Assembly: GCF_018457165.1 (NCBI RefSeq)
Contig: NZ_JAFMNX010000001.1
Coordinates: 1,302,001 to 1,366,000 of the forward strand
Direction of reading: 5' to 3'
From: Tianweitania aestuarii
Lineage (GTDB): Bacteria; Pseudomonadota; Alphaproteobacteria; Rhizobiales; Rhizobiaceae
DNA length: 64,000 nucleotides
A program made the translations under genes and the position numbers. The number at the start of each line of letters is the position of its first letter. Position 1 is the first letter of the stretch. Of this stretch, positions 36,405 to 46,515 are shown in pieces. A model generated the notes under the pieces. That model was not told the origin of the DNA, searched no databases, and worked only from the letters and a program-made list of their open reading frames with translations.

Positions 36405-36938
36405 ATGTCTCGTATTGGCAAGAAACCGGTTCCGGTGCCTCAGGGCGTGACCGCCGACGTGAACGGCCAGACCGTCACGGCGAAGGGACCAAAGGGCGAG
36501 CTCAAGTTCGTCGTCAACGACGAAGTGCTCGTCAAGTCGGAAGGTGGCGAGATTTCGGTCCAGCCGCGCGACGACTCGAAGGATGCGCGCTCCAAGTGGG
36601 GCATGTCGCGTACGCAGATCGTCAACATCCTGACGGGTGTGAAGGACGGTTTCGAGCGTCGTCTCGAAATCACGGGCGTTGGTTATCGCGCCACCATGCA
36701 GGGCAAGAACCTGCAGTTGGCTCTTGGCTTCAGCCACGACGTGGTTTACGAGACGCCTGCCGGAATCACCATTGCGACGCCGAAGCCGACGGAAATCGTC
36801 GTCACCGGCATCGACAAGCAGGTTGTCGGCCAGGTTGCTGCCGAAATTCGCGAGTATCGCGGCCCCGAGCCTTACAAGGGCAAGGGCGTTCGTTATGCCG
36901 GCGAGCGGATTGTCCGCAAGGAAGGCAAGAAGAAGTAA
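36405..36938 (+). CDS. rplF: 50S ribosomal protein L6
   Basis: 177 residues with two related domains. The second carries the family signature [14 protein letters not shown] near residue 155. L6 lies near the GTPase-associated centre. It follows rpsH by 31 bases and precedes rplR by 12. Confidence 0.97.
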   Translation: MSRIGKKPVPVPQGVTADVNGQTVTAKGPKGELKFVVNDEVLVKSEGGEISVQPRDDSKDARSKWGMSRTQIVNILTGVKDGFERRLEITGVGYRATMQGKNLQLALGFSHDVVYETPAGITIATPKPTEIVVTGIDKQVVGQVAAEIREYRGPEPYKGKGVRYAGERIVRKEGKKK

Positions 36939-36950
36939 GGATCGCCGGTT

Positions 36951-37310
36951 ATGGCTAATAAGGTTGCTCTTAAGAAGCGCGCCGCCCGCATCCGTCGCCA
37001 GATCAAGGCGGTTGCCGGCGAACGTCCGCGCCTTTCCGTTCATCGCTCGTCGAAGAACATCTACGCACAGGTCATCGACGATGCCAACGGCCACACGCTG
37101 GCCGCTGCATCGACCCTCGAGAGCGATCTCAAGGGTTCGCTGAAGACCGGTGCCGATACGGCTGCTGCCGCTGCCATTGGCAAGCTGGTTGCCGAGCGCG
37201 CCGCGCAGGCAGGTGTGACCCAGGTCGTGTTCGACCGCGGTGCCTACATCTTCCACGGCCGCGTCAAGGCCCTGGCAGAAGCCGCTCGCGAAGGCGGTCT
37301 CAGCTTCTAA
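36951..37310 (+). CDS. rplR: 50S ribosomal protein L18
   Basis: 119 residues. L18 binds 5S rRNA with L5 and L25. The basic N-terminus ([35 protein letters not shown]) and [24 protein letters not shown] are typical. A strong terminator-like hairpin lies just downstream, unusual inside this operon. Confidence 0.97.
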   Translation: MANKVALKKRAARIRRQIKAVAGERPRLSVHRSSKNIYAQVIDDANGHTLAAASTLESDLKGSLKTGADTAAAAAIGKLVAERAAQAGVTQVVFDRGAYIFHGRVKALAEAAREGGLSF

Positions 37311-37325
37311 TCTGAGTTTTTCACC

Positions 37326-37357
37326 CCGGCCTGCGCTCGTCGCAGGCCGGATTTTGT
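37326..37357 (+). terminator. Terminator-like hairpin inside the spc operon
   Basis: A perfect 10-bp stem, CCGGCCTGCG (37326-37335) with CGCAGGCCGG (37341-37350), has a five-base loop and is followed by ATTTTGT. It lies in the 83-base gap between rplR and rpsE. It has the form of an intrinsic terminator, but essential genes continue downstream on the same strand, so it is more likely a partial attenuator or an mRNA end stabiliser. Confidence 0.6.
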
Positions 37358-37393
37358 CAACTGTGCTTCCGGAAAAGAACAAAGGAACAGGAT

Positions 37394-37957
37394 ATGGCAC
37401 AAGAACGCAGGGACGGCGGTCAGCGCCGCGACCGCGAAGAGCGCGATGACGGTTTCGTCGACAAGCTCGTACACATCAACCGCGTTGCTAAAGTCGTAAA
37501 GGGTGGTCGCCGTTTCGGTTTCGCTGCTCTCGTCGTCGTTGGTGACCAGAAGGGTCGCGTTGGCTTCGGTCACGGCAAGGCACGCGAAGTGCCGGAAGCG
37601 ATCCGCAAGGCTACCGAAGCTGCAAAGCGCGATCTGATCTTCGTGCCGCTGCGCTCGGGCCGTACGCTTCACCATGACGTTGAAGGCCGCCACGGTGCTG
37701 GCCGCGTTCTCCTCCGCGCCGCCAAGGCTGGTACCGGCATCATCGCCGGTGGTCCGATGCGCGCTGTGTTCGAGACGCTCGGCATGCACGACGTGGTCGC
37801 CAAGTCGATGGGCTCCTCGAACCCATACAACATGGTTCGCGCCACGTTCGACGCGCTGAAGAGCCAGGTTCATCCGAAGGACGTTGCTGCCGCTCGCGGT
37901 ATCAAGTTCGCCACTCTGCAGTCGCGTCGCGGCTCGGCCGTGACCGTTGACGAGTAA
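37394..37957 (+). CDS. rpsE: 30S ribosomal protein S5
   Basis: 187 residues, about 20 longer than in E. coli through an Arg/Glu-rich N-terminus ([17 protein letters not shown]). The double-stranded RNA binding-like domain ([23 protein letters not shown]) carries the region where spectinomycin resistance changes occur; it looks wild type. S5 lines the mRNA entry channel. Confidence 0.97.
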   Translation: MAQERRDGGQRRDREERDDGFVDKLVHINRVAKVVKGGRRFGFAALVVVGDQKGRVGFGHGKAREVPEAIRKATEAAKRDLIFVPLRSGRTLHHDVEGRHGAGRVLLRAAKAGTGIIAGGPMRAVFETLGMHDVVAKSMGSSNPYNMVRATFDALKSQVHPKDVAAARGIKFATLQSRRGSAVTVDE

Positions 37958-37968
37958 GGAGCGCGATC

Positions 37969-38166
37969 ATGGCTAATGAAAGCGGTAAGACGCTGGTTGT
38001 CGAGCAGATCGGCAGCCCCATCCGCCGTCCGAAGGAGCAGCGCGCGACGCTGATTGGTCTCGGACTGAACAAGATGCATCGCCGCAGCACGCTGCAGGAT
38101 ACGCCTTCCGTGCGTGGCATGATCGCCCGTGTTCAGCATCTCGTCCGCGTTGTGGACGAGGCCTGA
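37969..38166 (+). CDS. rpmD: 50S ribosomal protein L30
   Basis: 65 residues. [34 protein letters not shown] is the ferredoxin-like L30 signature. It sits 11 bases after rpsE and 17 before rplO. Confidence 0.97.
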   Translation: MANESGKTLVVEQIGSPIRRPKEQRATLIGLGLNKMHRRSTLQDTPSVRGMIARVQHLVRVVDEA

Positions 38167-38183
38167 GCGCCAGGAGAGGTCAC

Positions 38184-38654
38184 ATGAAACTCAACGAGAT
38201 CAAGGACAACGAGGGCTCCACGCATTCGCGTAAGCGCCTCGGTCGCGGTATCGGCTCGGGCACCGGCAAGACCGGTGGTCGTGGTGTCAAGGGTCAGAAG
38301 GCCCGTTCCGGCGTCGCCATCAACGGCTTCGAAGGCGGTCAGATGCCGCTGTATCGTCGCCTGCCGAAGCGCGGCTTCAACAATCTCTTCGCAAAGAGCT
38401 TCAACGCTGTATCGCTCGGCCGTATTCAGGCTGCTGTTGATGCTGGCAAGCTCTCGGCCGACGAGACTGTTACGGGTGCCGCGCTCATCAAGGCTGGCGT
38501 GATTCGCCGTGCCAAGGACGGCGTTCGGGTGCTTAGCGACGGCGAACTGACGTCGAAGCTTTCCTTCGATGTTGCCGGTGCCAGCCAGTCGGCGCGCGAA
38601 AAGATCGAAAAGGCCGGCGGTTCGCTGAAGCTTCCGGAAGCAGCCGCCGAGTAA
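38184..38654 (+). CDS. rplO: 50S ribosomal protein L15
   Basis: 156 residues. The Gly/Arg-rich N-terminus ([29 protein letters not shown]-type) penetrates 23S rRNA. L15 is a late assembly protein. [15 protein letters not shown] is conserved. A 163-base gap with two hairpins separates it from secY. Confidence 0.97.
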   Translation: MKLNEIKDNEGSTHSRKRLGRGIGSGTGKTGGRGVKGQKARSGVAINGFEGGQMPLYRRLPKRGFNNLFAKSFNAVSLGRIQAAVDAGKLSADETVTGAALIKAGVIRRAKDGVRVLSDGELTSKLSFDVAGASQSAREKIEKAGGSLKLPEAAAE

Positions 38655-38669
38655 GCGACAAGAGGTCAC

Positions 38670-38693
38670 TGATCCAGGTGTGAACTTGGATCA
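38670..38693 (+). other. Hairpin after rplO
   Basis: A 9-bp stem, TGATCCAGG (38670-38678) with CTTGGATCA (38685-38693), has a six-base loop, 15 bases after the rplO stop. There is no T-run. It may help separate ribosomal-protein mRNA from secY mRNA. Confidence 0.45.
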
Positions 38694-38748
38694 GGCCTCG
38701 CTTGCATCTTTTCCTGCCGGAGCCTATTTCGGGACTTCGGCAACACGC

Positions 38749-38776
38749 GGCGCCCGCTCTGTCGGGCGCCTTGTTG
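38749..38776 (+). promoter_or_regulatory. GC-rich hairpin before secY
   Basis: A perfect 8-bp stem, GGCGCCCG (38749-38756) with CGGGCGCC (38763-38770), is followed by TTGTTG, 42 bases before the secY ATG. The weak T-run makes it an attenuator candidate that could lower secY-adk expression relative to the ribosomal genes upstream. Confidence 0.45.
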
Positions 38777-38817
38777 CGTAAGGAAGCGCCTTCTGGGCGT
38801 CAGCGGAGTTTTTCCCC

Positions 38818-40158
38818 ATGGCATCTGCCGCAGAGCAGCTCGCATCCAATCTGAATTTCGCTGCCTTCGCCAAGGCCGAGGATCTGAAACGCCGAATCTG
38901 GTTTACGATCGGCGCACTGCTTGTTTACCGCCTCGGCACCTATATCCCGATGCCGGGCATCAACCCGACAGCCTTTGCTCAGGCTTTCCAGCAGCAATCC
39001 GGCGGCGTGCTGGGCATGTTCAACATGTTTGCTGGCGGCGCTGTCGAGCGCATGGCAATTTTCGCCCTCGGCATCATGCCATATATTTCCGCTTCCATCA
39101 TCGTGCAGCTCATGACCTCGGTTATTCCGAGCCTTGAAGCGCTGAAGAAGGAAGGCGAGCAGGGCCGCAAGGTCATTAATCAGTACACCCGCTACGGAAC
39201 GGTGCTTCTGGCGACCGTTCAGGCCTACGGCATTGCCGTTGGCCTCGAGGGCGGTGCCAACCTGGTTGCCGATCCGGGCTGGTTCTTCCGCGTTTCGACC
39301 GTCATCACCTTGCTTGGCGGCACCATGTTCCTGATGTGGCTTGGTGAGCAGATCACCGCACGCGGCATCGGTAACGGTATTTCGCTGATCATCTTCGCGG
39401 GCATCGTGGCAGGCCTTCCGCGCGCTCTGAGCGGCACGCTGGAGCTTGGACGCACCGGCGCCTTGTCGACCGGCTTGATCCTGGCGATCCTGGTTCTGGC
39501 TGTCGTCGTCATCGCCGTGATCGTGTTCTTCGAGCGCGCCCAGCGTCGCTTGCTGATCCAGTATCCGAAGCGTCAGGTCGGCAATCGCATGTTCCAGGGC
39601 GATACATCGCATCTGCCGCTGAAGCTTAACACCGCCGGTGTGATTCCTCCGATCTTCGCATCGTCCTTGCTGCTTCTGCCGGCAACCGCTGCAGGCTTTA
39701 CGGACACGACGACGCTTCCCTCATGGGCAAGCAGCGTGTTGGCAGCGCTCGGACATGGTCAGCCGCTTTACATGCTGGCCTATGCCGCACTGATCATCTT
39801 CTTCTGCTTCTTTTACACGGCAATCGTTTTCAATCCGAAGGACACGGCCGATCAGCTGAAGAAGCATTCAGGCTTCATTCCGGGCTACCGTCCGGGTGAG
39901 CGGACCGCCGACTACATCGATTATGTGCTGACTCGCATTACGGTTGTCGGTGCGATCTACATCACCTTGGTTTGCCTTCTGCCTGAGTTCCTGATCTCGG
40001 CAACCGGCGTACCGTTCTACCTTGGTGGCACGTCGCTGCTGATCGTAGTCAGCGTGACGCTCGATACGGTTGCTCAAATTCAGGGGCACTTGATCGCGCA
40101 TCAGTATGAGGGTCTGATCAAGAAATCGAAGCTGCGTGGAGGAAAGAGGGGACGATGA
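38818..40158 (+). CDS. secY: SecY, protein-conducting channel
   Basis: 446 residues with ten predicted membrane segments. SecY forms the SecYEG channel in the inner membrane. Typical parts are [12 protein letters not shown] in helix 1, the plug region ([33 protein letters not shown]) and the cytosolic loop [19 protein letters not shown]-type sequence ([13 protein letters not shown]). The N-terminus has about 15 extra residues. The adk start overlaps its stop by four bases. Confidence 0.98.
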   Translation: MASAAEQLASNLNFAAFAKAEDLKRRIWFTIGALLVYRLGTYIPMPGINPTAFAQAFQQQSGGVLGMFNMFAGGAVERMAIFALGIMPYISASIIVQLMTSVIPSLEALKKEGEQGRKVINQYTRYGTVLLATVQAYGIAVGLEGGANLVADPGWFFRVSTVITLLGGTMFLMWLGEQITARGIGNGISLIIFAGIVAGLPRALSGTLELGRTGALSTGLILAILVLAVVVIAVIVFFERAQRRLLIQYPKRQVGNRMFQGDTSHLPLKLNTAGVIPPIFASSLLLLPATAAGFTDTTTLPSWASSVLAALGHGQPLYMLAYAALIIFFCFFYTAIVFNPKDTADQLKKHSGFIPGYRPGERTADYIDYVLTRITVVGAIYITLVCLLPEFLISATGVPFYLGGTSLLIVVSVTLDTVAQIQGHLIAHQYEGLIKKSKLRGGKRGR

Positions 40159-40745
40159 GGCTGATTCTGCTTGGGCCGCCGGGGGCGGGTAAAGGCACGC
40201 AAGCGCAGCGACTTGTTGAACGTCACGGTATTCCGCAGCTTTCCACGGGGGACATGCTGCGGGCCGCTGTGAAGGCGCAGACGGAAATCGGCCTTCGCGC
40301 CAAGTCCGTCATGGACGCCGGCCAGCTCGTGTCGGATGAGATCGTCAATCAGATCGTGTCCGAACGGGTCGACGAGGTGGATTGCGCCAACGGGTTCATT
40401 CTCGATGGGTTTCCCCGCACGGTGCCTCAGGCGCAGGCCTTGAACGCCATTCTTGAAGGCAAGGGCCTCTCGCTCGATGCCGTGATCGAGCTCAAGGTTG
40501 ATGAAGAGGCTCTGATGAGCCGCATCGAGAAGCGTGTTGCGGATACGATCGCCGCCGGTGGCACTGTTCGGGCCGACGACAATGCCGAATCGTTTGGCAA
40601 GCGTCTCGAGGAATACCGTGCCAAGACTGCTCCGCTTTCGGCCTATTATGCAGAGACCGGCCAGTTGCGCGTGATCGATGGCATGGCTGACATGGACGTC
40701 GTGACGGCTGAGATCGAGAAGATCGTAGCGCCGGCCAAGCATTAA
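40155..40745 (+). CDS. adk: Adenylate kinase (short form)
   Basis: 196 residues. It interconverts ATP, AMP and [14 protein letters not shown] (7-17) is the P-loop and [13 protein letters not shown] the AMP-binding strand. The LID domain is reduced to a short turn ([17 protein letters not shown]) without the zinc cysteines or the roughly 30-residue lid of long forms, as is common in alphaproteobacteria. It overlaps secY by four bases. Confidence 0.97.
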   Translation: MRLILLGPPGAGKGTQAQRLVERHGIPQLSTGDMLRAAVKAQTEIGLRAKSVMDAGQLVSDEIVNQIVSERVDEVDCANGFILDGFPRTVPQAQALNAILEGKGLSLDAVIELKVDEEALMSRIEKRVADTIAAGGTVRADDNAESFGKRLEEYRAKTAPLSAYYAETGQLRVIDGMADMDVVTAEIEKIVAPAKH

Positions 40746-40776
40746 CGGTGCTTTGAGACACGTTAAGGGCCGGGAG

Positions 40777-40805
40777 TTGACGCGGCTGCCATAGCGGACT
40801 ATAGC
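40777..40805 (+). promoter_or_regulatory. Sigma-70 promoter for rpsM-rpsK-rpoA-rplQ
   Basis: TTGACG (40777-40782), exactly 17 bases, then TATAGC (40800-40805), in the 209-base adk-rpsM gap. This is one of the best -35/-10 pairs in the window. It suggests the alpha operon is transcribed separately from secY-adk, with a leader of about 140 bases. Confidence 0.65.
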
Positions 40806-40954
40806 GACGCGTCTCCATCTAAACAATGGGTTGATGAGCTGCTCGGCGTTTGCCGGTCGCTCATGACTTTTTGGAAGACCCCGCAAGGGCCGGCCTCCAC
40901 CGGACGCGGGACAACAACAATGCCGGCTTCGCCGGCGCACATGGAGTGACCATT

Positions 40955-41323
40955 ATGGCACGTATCGCCGGCGTTAATATTCCGACCAACAAGCGCGTTG
41001 TTATTGCGCTTCAGTACATTCACGGCATCGGCAAGCATTTTGCCCAGGAAATCGTCGAGAAGGTCGGCATTCCGGCTGAGCGCCGCGTAAACCAGTTGAC
41101 GGACGCTGAAGTTCTGCAGATCCGCGAAGCGATCGACCGCGACTACCAGGTTGAGGGCGATCTGCGCCGCGAAACCTCGATGAACATCAAGCGCTTGATG
41201 GATCTCGGTTCTTATCGCGGCCTGCGTCATCGTCGTTCGCTGCCGGTTCGCGGTCAGCGTACGCACACGAATGCGCGCACCCGCAAGGGTCCTGCCAAGG
41301 CAATTGCCGGCAAGAAGAAGTAA
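40955..41323 (+). CDS. rpsM: 30S ribosomal protein S13
   Basis: 122 residues from ATG 40955. S13 forms bridges to L5 and contacts P-site tRNA through its basic C-terminal tail ([23 protein letters not shown]). [26 protein letters not shown] is the N-terminal signature. First gene of the alpha operon; rpmJ is not found between secY and rpsM, and rpsK follows after 115 bases. Confidence 0.97.
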   Translation: MARIAGVNIPTNKRVVIALQYIHGIGKHFAQEIVEKVGIPAERRVNQLTDAEVLQIREAIDRDYQVEGDLRRETSMNIKRLMDLGSYRGLRHRRSLPVRGQRTHTNARTRKGPAKAIAGKKK

Positions 41324-41438
41324 TCGCAGAACGACTGAATGGCTGCACGGATTGCCTGTTTCGCAGCGCAGTTCGTGCATTCCAAAGGTGGAGCCGCTGG
41401 CATTACGGCGGCGTAGAGATCAATAAGAAAGGACTACC

Positions 41439-41828
41439 ATGGCTAAGGAAGCCGGTCGCGTTCGCCGTCGCGAACGTAAGAACATTTCTTCGGGCGTCGC
41501 CCACGTCAATTCGACCTTCAACAACACAATGGTGACGATTACCGACGCACAGGGCAATGCGATTGCCTGGTCGTCGGCTGGTGCGCAGGGCTTCAAGGGC
41601 TCGCGCAAGTCCACGCCGTTCGCTGCCCAGATGGCTGCTGAAGATTGCGCAAAGAAGGCGCAGGAACACGGCATGCGCACGCTGGAAGTTGAAGTGTCCG
41701 GTCCGGGTTCGGGTCGTGAGTCAGCACTGCGCGCTTTGCAGGCTGCTGGTTTCACCATCACCTCGATCCGCGACGTGACGCCGATCCCGCACAATGGCTG
41801 CCGCCCGCGCAAGAAGCGCCGCGTCTAA
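41439..41828 (+). CDS. rpsK: 30S ribosomal protein S11
   Basis: 129 residues. S11 sits on the 30S platform near the E site. [30 protein letters not shown] and the C-terminal [20 protein letters not shown] are nearly invariant. In E. coli rpsD would come next; here rpoA does, as in other alphaproteobacteria. Confidence 0.98.
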   Translation: MAKEAGRVRRRERKNISSGVAHVNSTFNNTMVTITDAQGNAIAWSSAGAQGFKGSRKSTPFAAQMAAEDCAKKAQEHGMRTLEVEVSGPGSGRESALRALQAAGFTITSIRDVTPIPHNGCRPRKKRRV

Positions 41829-41935
41829 GCCGCACAGAATGATCCTCGAATGCGCCGGGCTGTTGCCTGGCGCTTCGTAGTTTCCGAACCGATGATTGCC
41901 ACGATTGGATGGTGGCAACGAGGAAGGACCAATCA

Positions 41936-42946
41936 ATGATCCAGAAGAACTGGCAAGAACTGATCAAGCCGAACAAGGTCGAGTTCTCTTCGAAGAACAA
42001 GACCCTGACGACGCTTGTTGCCGAGCCGCTCGAGCGCGGTTTCGGTTTGACGCTGGGCAACGCCCTTCGTCGTGTTCTCTTGTCGTCGCTGCGCGGCGCG
42101 GCTGTGACCGCAGTGCAGATCGATGGCGTGCTGCATGAATTCTCGTCGATCCCCGGCGTTCGCGAAGATGTCACCGACATCGTCCTGAACATCAAGGAAA
42201 TCGCGATCCGCATGGAAGGCGACGGCCCCAAGCGCATGGTTGTTCGCAAGTCCGGACCGGGTACGGTCACGGCTGGCGACATCCAGACGGTTGGCGATGT
42301 CGAGATCCTGAACCCGGATCACGCGATCTGCACCCTCGACGAGGGCGCCGAGATCCGCATGGAGTTCACGGTTGATACCGGCAAGGGCTATGTTCCTGCC
42401 GATCGCAACCGCGCCGAAGACGCTCCGATCGGCCTCATTCCGGTCGACAGCCTGTACTCGCCTGTGAAGAAGGTGTCGTACAAGGTCGAGAACACGCGTC
42501 ATGGTGAAGAGCTCGACAAGGACAAGCTCACCATGTCGATTGAAACCAATGGTTCGATCACCGGTGAAGACGCTGTCGCTTTCGCAGCCCGCATTCTGCA
42601 GGACCAGCTCGGCCTGTTCGTCAATTTCGACGAGCCGCAGAAGGAGCAGGTTTCCGAGCAGGTCACCGAACTTGCTTTCAACCCATCGCTTCTCAAGAAG
42701 GTCGACGAGCTGGAACTGTCGGTGCGTTCGGCAAACTGCCTGAAGAACGACAACATCGTTTACATCGGCGACCTCATCCAGAAGTCGGAAGCAGAAATGC
42801 TGCGCACTCCGAACTTCGGCCGCAAGTCGCTCAACGAGATCAAGGAAGTGCTGGCCGCTATGGGTCTGCATCTCGGTATGGAAGTTCCGGATTGGCCTCC
42901 GGAAAACATCGAAGATCTCGCCAAGCGTTACGAAGACCAGTATTAA
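41936..42946 (+). CDS. rpoA: RNA polymerase alpha subunit
   Basis: 336 residues from ATG 41936; an upstream in-frame ATG at 41909 is less likely. The N-terminal domain dimerises and nucleates polymerase assembly ([21 protein letters not shown]). The C-terminal domain binds UP elements and activators ([27 protein letters not shown] and [13 protein letters not shown]). AAGGACC precedes the start. Confidence 0.98.
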   Translation: MIQKNWQELIKPNKVEFSSKNKTLTTLVAEPLERGFGLTLGNALRRVLLSSLRGAAVTAVQIDGVLHEFSSIPGVREDVTDIVLNIKEIAIRMEGDGPKRMVVRKSGPGTVTAGDIQTVGDVEILNPDHAICTLDEGAEIRMEFTVDTGKGYVPADRNRAEDAPIGLIPVDSLYSPVKKVSYKVENTRHGEELDKDKLTMSIETNGSITGEDAVAFAARILQDQLGLFVNFDEPQKEQVSEQVTELAFNPSLLKKVDELELSVRSANCLKNDNIVYIGDLIQKSEAEMLRTPNFGRKSLNEIKEVLAAMGLHLGMEVPDWPPENIEDLAKRYEDQY

Positions 42947-43007
42947 AAACCACAACAGCCCAGGGAGCGCGCAGCGCTTCCGGCTTCAACCCTAAAGGAG
43001 ATTAGCC

Positions 43008-43439
43008 ATGCGTCATGGACGTGCCCATCGCCGGCTCAATCGGACCCACAGCCACCGCAAGGCGCTGTTCACCAACATGGCGGCATCGCTGATCGAACAC
43101 GAGCAGATCGTGACGACCCTGCCAAAGGCAAAGGAGCTTCGCCCGATCGTGGAGAAGCTCGTGACGCTCGGCAAGCGTGGTGATCTCCATGCACGCCGCC
43201 AGGCAATCGCTGCGATCGGTAGCGAGACCATGGCCAAGCGCCTGTTCGACACGATCGCTCCGCGCTACGCCACCCGCAACGGCGGCTACCTGCGCATCAT
43301 GAAGGCTGGTTTCCGTCATGGCGACAATGCCGCCATGGCCGTGATCGAGTTCGTTGATCGCGACGTTTCTGCCAAGGGTGCTGCCGATCGTGCGCGTCAC
43401 GAAGCAGAATTGGCTGAGCAGGACAACGAAGCCGCTTGA
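43008..43439 (+). CDS. rplQ: 50S ribosomal protein L17
   Basis: 143 residues, with a C-terminal extension (about 120-143) beyond the E. coli protein. L17 lies at the tunnel exit. [21 protein letters not shown] and [19 protein letters not shown] are the signatures. It ends the alpha operon and is followed by a strong terminator. Confidence 0.97.
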   Translation: MRHGRAHRRLNRTHSHRKALFTNMAASLIEHEQIVTTLPKAKELRPIVEKLVTLGKRGDLHARRQAIAAIGSETMAKRLFDTIAPRYATRNGGYLRIMKAGFRHGDNAAMAVIEFVDRDVSAKGAADRARHEAELAEQDNEAA

Positions 43440-43464
43440 TCGGCTTTGATCGTCAGACATGAGA

Positions 43465-43490
43465 AAGGAGCCGAAAGGCTCCTTTTTTGT
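43465..43490 (+). terminator. Rho-independent terminator after rplQ
   Basis: The stem AAGGAGCC (43465-43472) with GGCTCCTT (43477-43484) and a GAAA loop runs into TTTTTTGT. It ends the long ribosomal-protein region. Confidence 0.88.
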
Positions 43491-43576
43491 TTCTGAACGA
43501 GCGGTGCCGGCGCTCCTTGGTGGAAGTGCCGGGCGGAAGGCTTACATAAAGCCGGCTTGGTTCTAGGAATTGTTCG

Positions 43577-45100
43577 ATGGCTTTGAGATCCCGTTCGGCG
43601 CTGGTCGCGTCCGTGCTTGTAGCAGCGCTCGGCTTAGGCTCTGTCGCGATGGCACAGGAAGAGCAGGGCGGTTTGCGCTCGCTGCTGGGTGATCTGATGG
43701 GGAGCAAGGAGCCTGAGGCCCAAGCTTCGCAGCAACCGGAGCCGAACGAACCCGCGCCAGCGCACGCGGCACCGGATCCGCAGCGCCGTGTGCCGTTTGG
43801 ACAAGCTGAACTTCAGCTGTCCTATGCACCACTCGTGAAAACCACGGCTCCGGCCGTCGTCAACGTGTATGCGTCGCGCAAGCCGCGTGGCGTTCCGTCA
43901 CCGTTTGCGGGCGATCCCTTCTTTGAACAGTTCTTCGGCCGGCAGCTGCCGCCGCGAGCGCAGTCGGCGCTTGGATCGGGTGTGATCGTGGACGGTAGTG
44001 GCCTGATCGTCACGAACAACCACGTCATCAAGGACGCCGATGAGGTCAAGGTCGCGCTTGCCGATGGTCGTGAGTTCGAAAGCAAGATCCTGCTCAAGGA
44101 CGAATCGCTCGATCTTGCTGTGCTGAAGATCGACGGAACGGAATCCTTTCCGGTGATCAAGGTCGGTGATTCCGAAGCGCTTGAGGTTGGTGATCTCGTG
44201 CTCGCGATCGGCAACCCGTTTGGCGTCGGCCAGACAACGACGAGCGGCATCGTGTCGGCGCTTGCGCGCACGCATATCGGCGTCAGCGACTTCGGCTTTT
44301 TCATTCAAACGGATGCCGCGATCAATCCGGGCAACTCCGGCGGCGCGCTGATCGATATGCGCGGCAACCTGATCGGCATCAACACGGCGATTTACAGCCG
44401 GTCGGGTGGATCGATCGGCATCGGCTTTGCGATTCCTTCCAACATCGTGAAAGCCGTGGTCGCGTCGGCCAAGGCCGGCAATGATTATTTCGAGCGCCCC
44501 TTTATCGGCGCGACGTTCGATCCGGTCACGGCGCCGGTCGCGGAAGCGCTCGGCATGCCCCGTCCTTCCGGTGCATTGGTGTCGAACGTTTATGCCGAAG
44601 GCCCGGCCGAGAAGGCTGGGCTGCGACCGGGTGACGTCGTGGTCGCGATGGACGGTTCGCCGGTGGAAAGCCCCGACGGAATGGGCTACCGCCTTGCAAC
44701 GCTGGAGATCGGCGCGACCGTGACCGTCAATGTGCTGAGAAGCGGCAAGGAAGTCACGCTGCCGGTGGAACTGGTCCGTGCGCCCGAAAGCGAGACCGGT
44801 GAGGTCGACATCGACGGTGACAGCCCGCTGTCGGGTGCAAAGATCGCCGAACTGTCTCCGGGCCTGGCGCAGCGCCTGAACCTGCCCATCACGAGCACCG
44901 GTGTGATCATCCTCGATGTGGCGTCGCGCTCGCCTGCTGCGCAGGTCGGCTTTCGCCGCAATGATATTGTGCGCGAACTGAACCAGCAGCCGATCAAGAC
45001 CGCGTCTGATTTGATTGCCCTGACGAAGGGGGGCAGCCGGTATTGGCGCATCGCCATCGAGCGTGATGGTCGCATCATCCAGCAGACGCTGCGCTACTGA
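43577..45100 (+). CDS. Do-family (DegP/DegQ-like) periplasmic serine protease
   Basis: 507 residues. The signal peptide (about 1-26, cleaved after SVAMA) sends it to the periplasm. A Pro/Ala/Gln-rich linker follows, then a trypsin-like domain with the full triad: His149 in VTNNHVI, Asp179 in LDLAVLK and Ser254 in NPGNSGGAL. Two PDZ domains follow (about 285-380 and 405-500). It degrades or refolds misfolded envelope proteins. Its last base is shared with the rarA ATG, so the two are co-transcribed. Confidence 0.94.
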   Translation: MALRSRSALVASVLVAALGLGSVAMAQEEQGGLRSLLGDLMGSKEPEAQASQQPEPNEPAPAHAAPDPQRRVPFGQAELQLSYAPLVKTTAPAVVNVYASRKPRGVPSPFAGDPFFEQFFGRQLPPRAQSALGSGVIVDGSGLIVTNNHVIKDADEVKVALADGREFESKILLKDESLDLAVLKIDGTESFPVIKVGDSEALEVGDLVLAIGNPFGVGQTTTSGIVSALARTHIGVSDFGFFIQTDAAINPGNSGGALIDMRGNLIGINTAIYSRSGGSIGIGFAIPSNIVKAVVASAKAGNDYFERPFIGATFDPVTAPVAEALGMPRPSGALVSNVYAEGPAEKAGLRPGDVVVAMDGSPVESPDGMGYRLATLEIGATVTVNVLRSGKEVTLPVELVRAPESETGEVDIDGDSPLSGAKIAELSPGLAQRLNLPITSTGVIILDVASRSPAAQVGFRRNDIVRELNQQPIKTASDLIALTKGGSRYWRIAIERDGRIIQQTLRY

Positions 45101-46413
45101 TGTCGGATCTGTTCGGCACTAACGATCCAGCGCCTTCCAAGGCTGAAGCGGCACGGCCGCTGGCCGACCGCATGCGTCCGCAAACGCTCGGCGAGGTCGT
45201 GGGGCAGGAGCATATCACCGGCGAAGACGGCGTTCTGACCCGCATGATTGCTTCTGGAACGCTAGGCTCCATGATCTTCTGGGGACCGCCGGGAACCGGA
45301 AAGACAACGGTCGCGCGGTTGCTCGCAAACCAGACCAACTTTGCGTTCGAGCAGATTTCCGCTGTGTTTTCCGGTGTCGCAGACCTGAAGAAAGTGTTCG
45401 ACGCCGCGCGCCTGCGCCGCAGCAATGGACGTCAGACGCTGCTCTTCGTGGACGAGATCCATCGTTTCAACCGGGCGCAGCAGGACTCGTTTCTGCCAGT
45501 GATGGAAGACGGCACGGTGGTGCTGATCGGCGCCACGACGGAGAACCCGTCTTTCGAGCTCAATGCAGCGCTTTTGTCCCGCGCGCGTGTTCTGACCTTC
45601 AAGGCGCACACGGAAGACAGCATCGGCAAGCTGTTGGATCGCGCCGAGAGCCTGGAAGCGCGCCCGCTGCCGCTGGACGAGGATGCACGCGCCATGCTGG
45701 TGCGCATGGCCGATGGGGATGGTCGTGCGTCGCTGACCCTTGCGGAAGAGGTCTGGCGTGCTGCCAAGCCAAGCGAAGTGTTTGATCCGGAAGGTTTGGT
45801 CCGCATCGTTCAGCGCCGTGCCCCGGTTTACGACAAGAGCCAGGATGGTCACTACAACCTGATTTCGGCGCTGCATAAGTCGGTGCGTGGGTCGGATCCC
45901 GATGCGGCACTGTATTATCTCTGCCGCATGTTCGATGCCGGCGAGAACCCGCTTTATATCGGACGCCGCCTGGTTCGCATGGCTGTGGAAGATATTGGTC
46001 TCGCCGATCCTCAGGCGTTGGTGATCACCAACGCAGCCAAGGACGCCTATGATTATCTTGGTTCGCCGGAAGGTGAGCTGGCCCTGGCACAGGCCTGCGT
46101 TTATCTGGCGACGGCACCGAAGTCGAACGCGGTTTACACGGCGTTCAAGGCGGCGATGAACACGGCAAAGGACAACGGCTCTCTGATGCCGCCGAAGCTG
46201 ATCCTCAACGGATCGACCAAGCTGATGAAGCAAGAAAATTATGGTGATGGCTATGCCTATGACCATGATCAGCCTGATGCTTTCTCGGGCCAGAACTATT
46301 TCCCTGATCGGCTGGGACGTCAGACCTTCTATGAGCCGGTGGACCGGGGTTTTGAAAGGGAAATCCGCAAGCGTCTGGATTATTGGGAGAAGCTGCGCGC
46401 CTCCCGCAGGTAA
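45100..46413 (+). CDS. rarA: RarA, replication-associated AAA ATPase
   Basis: 437 residues of the RarA/MgsA/WRNIP1 family, which acts at stalled replication forks. Walker A GPPGTGKTT (62-70), Walker B LLFVDEIHRFN, sensor 1 GATTENPSF and the C-terminal oligomerisation region with GLADPQAL are in order. It overlaps the protease gene by one base (TGATG). The pairing with a Do-protease is often seen in rhizobia; no functional link is established. Confidence 0.95.
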   Translation: MSDLFGTNDPAPSKAEAARPLADRMRPQTLGEVVGQEHITGEDGVLTRMIASGTLGSMIFWGPPGTGKTTVARLLANQTNFAFEQISAVFSGVADLKKVFDAARLRRSNGRQTLLFVDEIHRFNRAQQDSFLPVMEDGTVVLIGATTENPSFELNAALLSRARVLTFKAHTEDSIGKLLDRAESLEARPLPLDEDARAMLVRMADGDGRASLTLAEEVWRAAKPSEVFDPEGLVRIVQRRAPVYDKSQDGHYNLISALHKSVRGSDPDAALYYLCRMFDAGENPLYIGRRLVRMAVEDIGLADPQALVITNAAKDAYDYLGSPEGELALAQACVYLATAPKSNAVYTAFKAAMNTAKDNGSLMPPKLILNGSTKLMKQENYGDGYAYDHDQPDAFSGQNYFPDRLGRQTFYEPVDRGFEREIRKRLDYWEKLRASRR

Positions 46414-46515
46414 GTGTTGGGAGGATTGAGGAAATCGACCGGGTATTGGAAGGGCTGAAGCAAGTATTCCGCAATTTCTTTCGCCTAGTCTGCGGCTTCA
46501 TCTAGCGAGCCGCTC

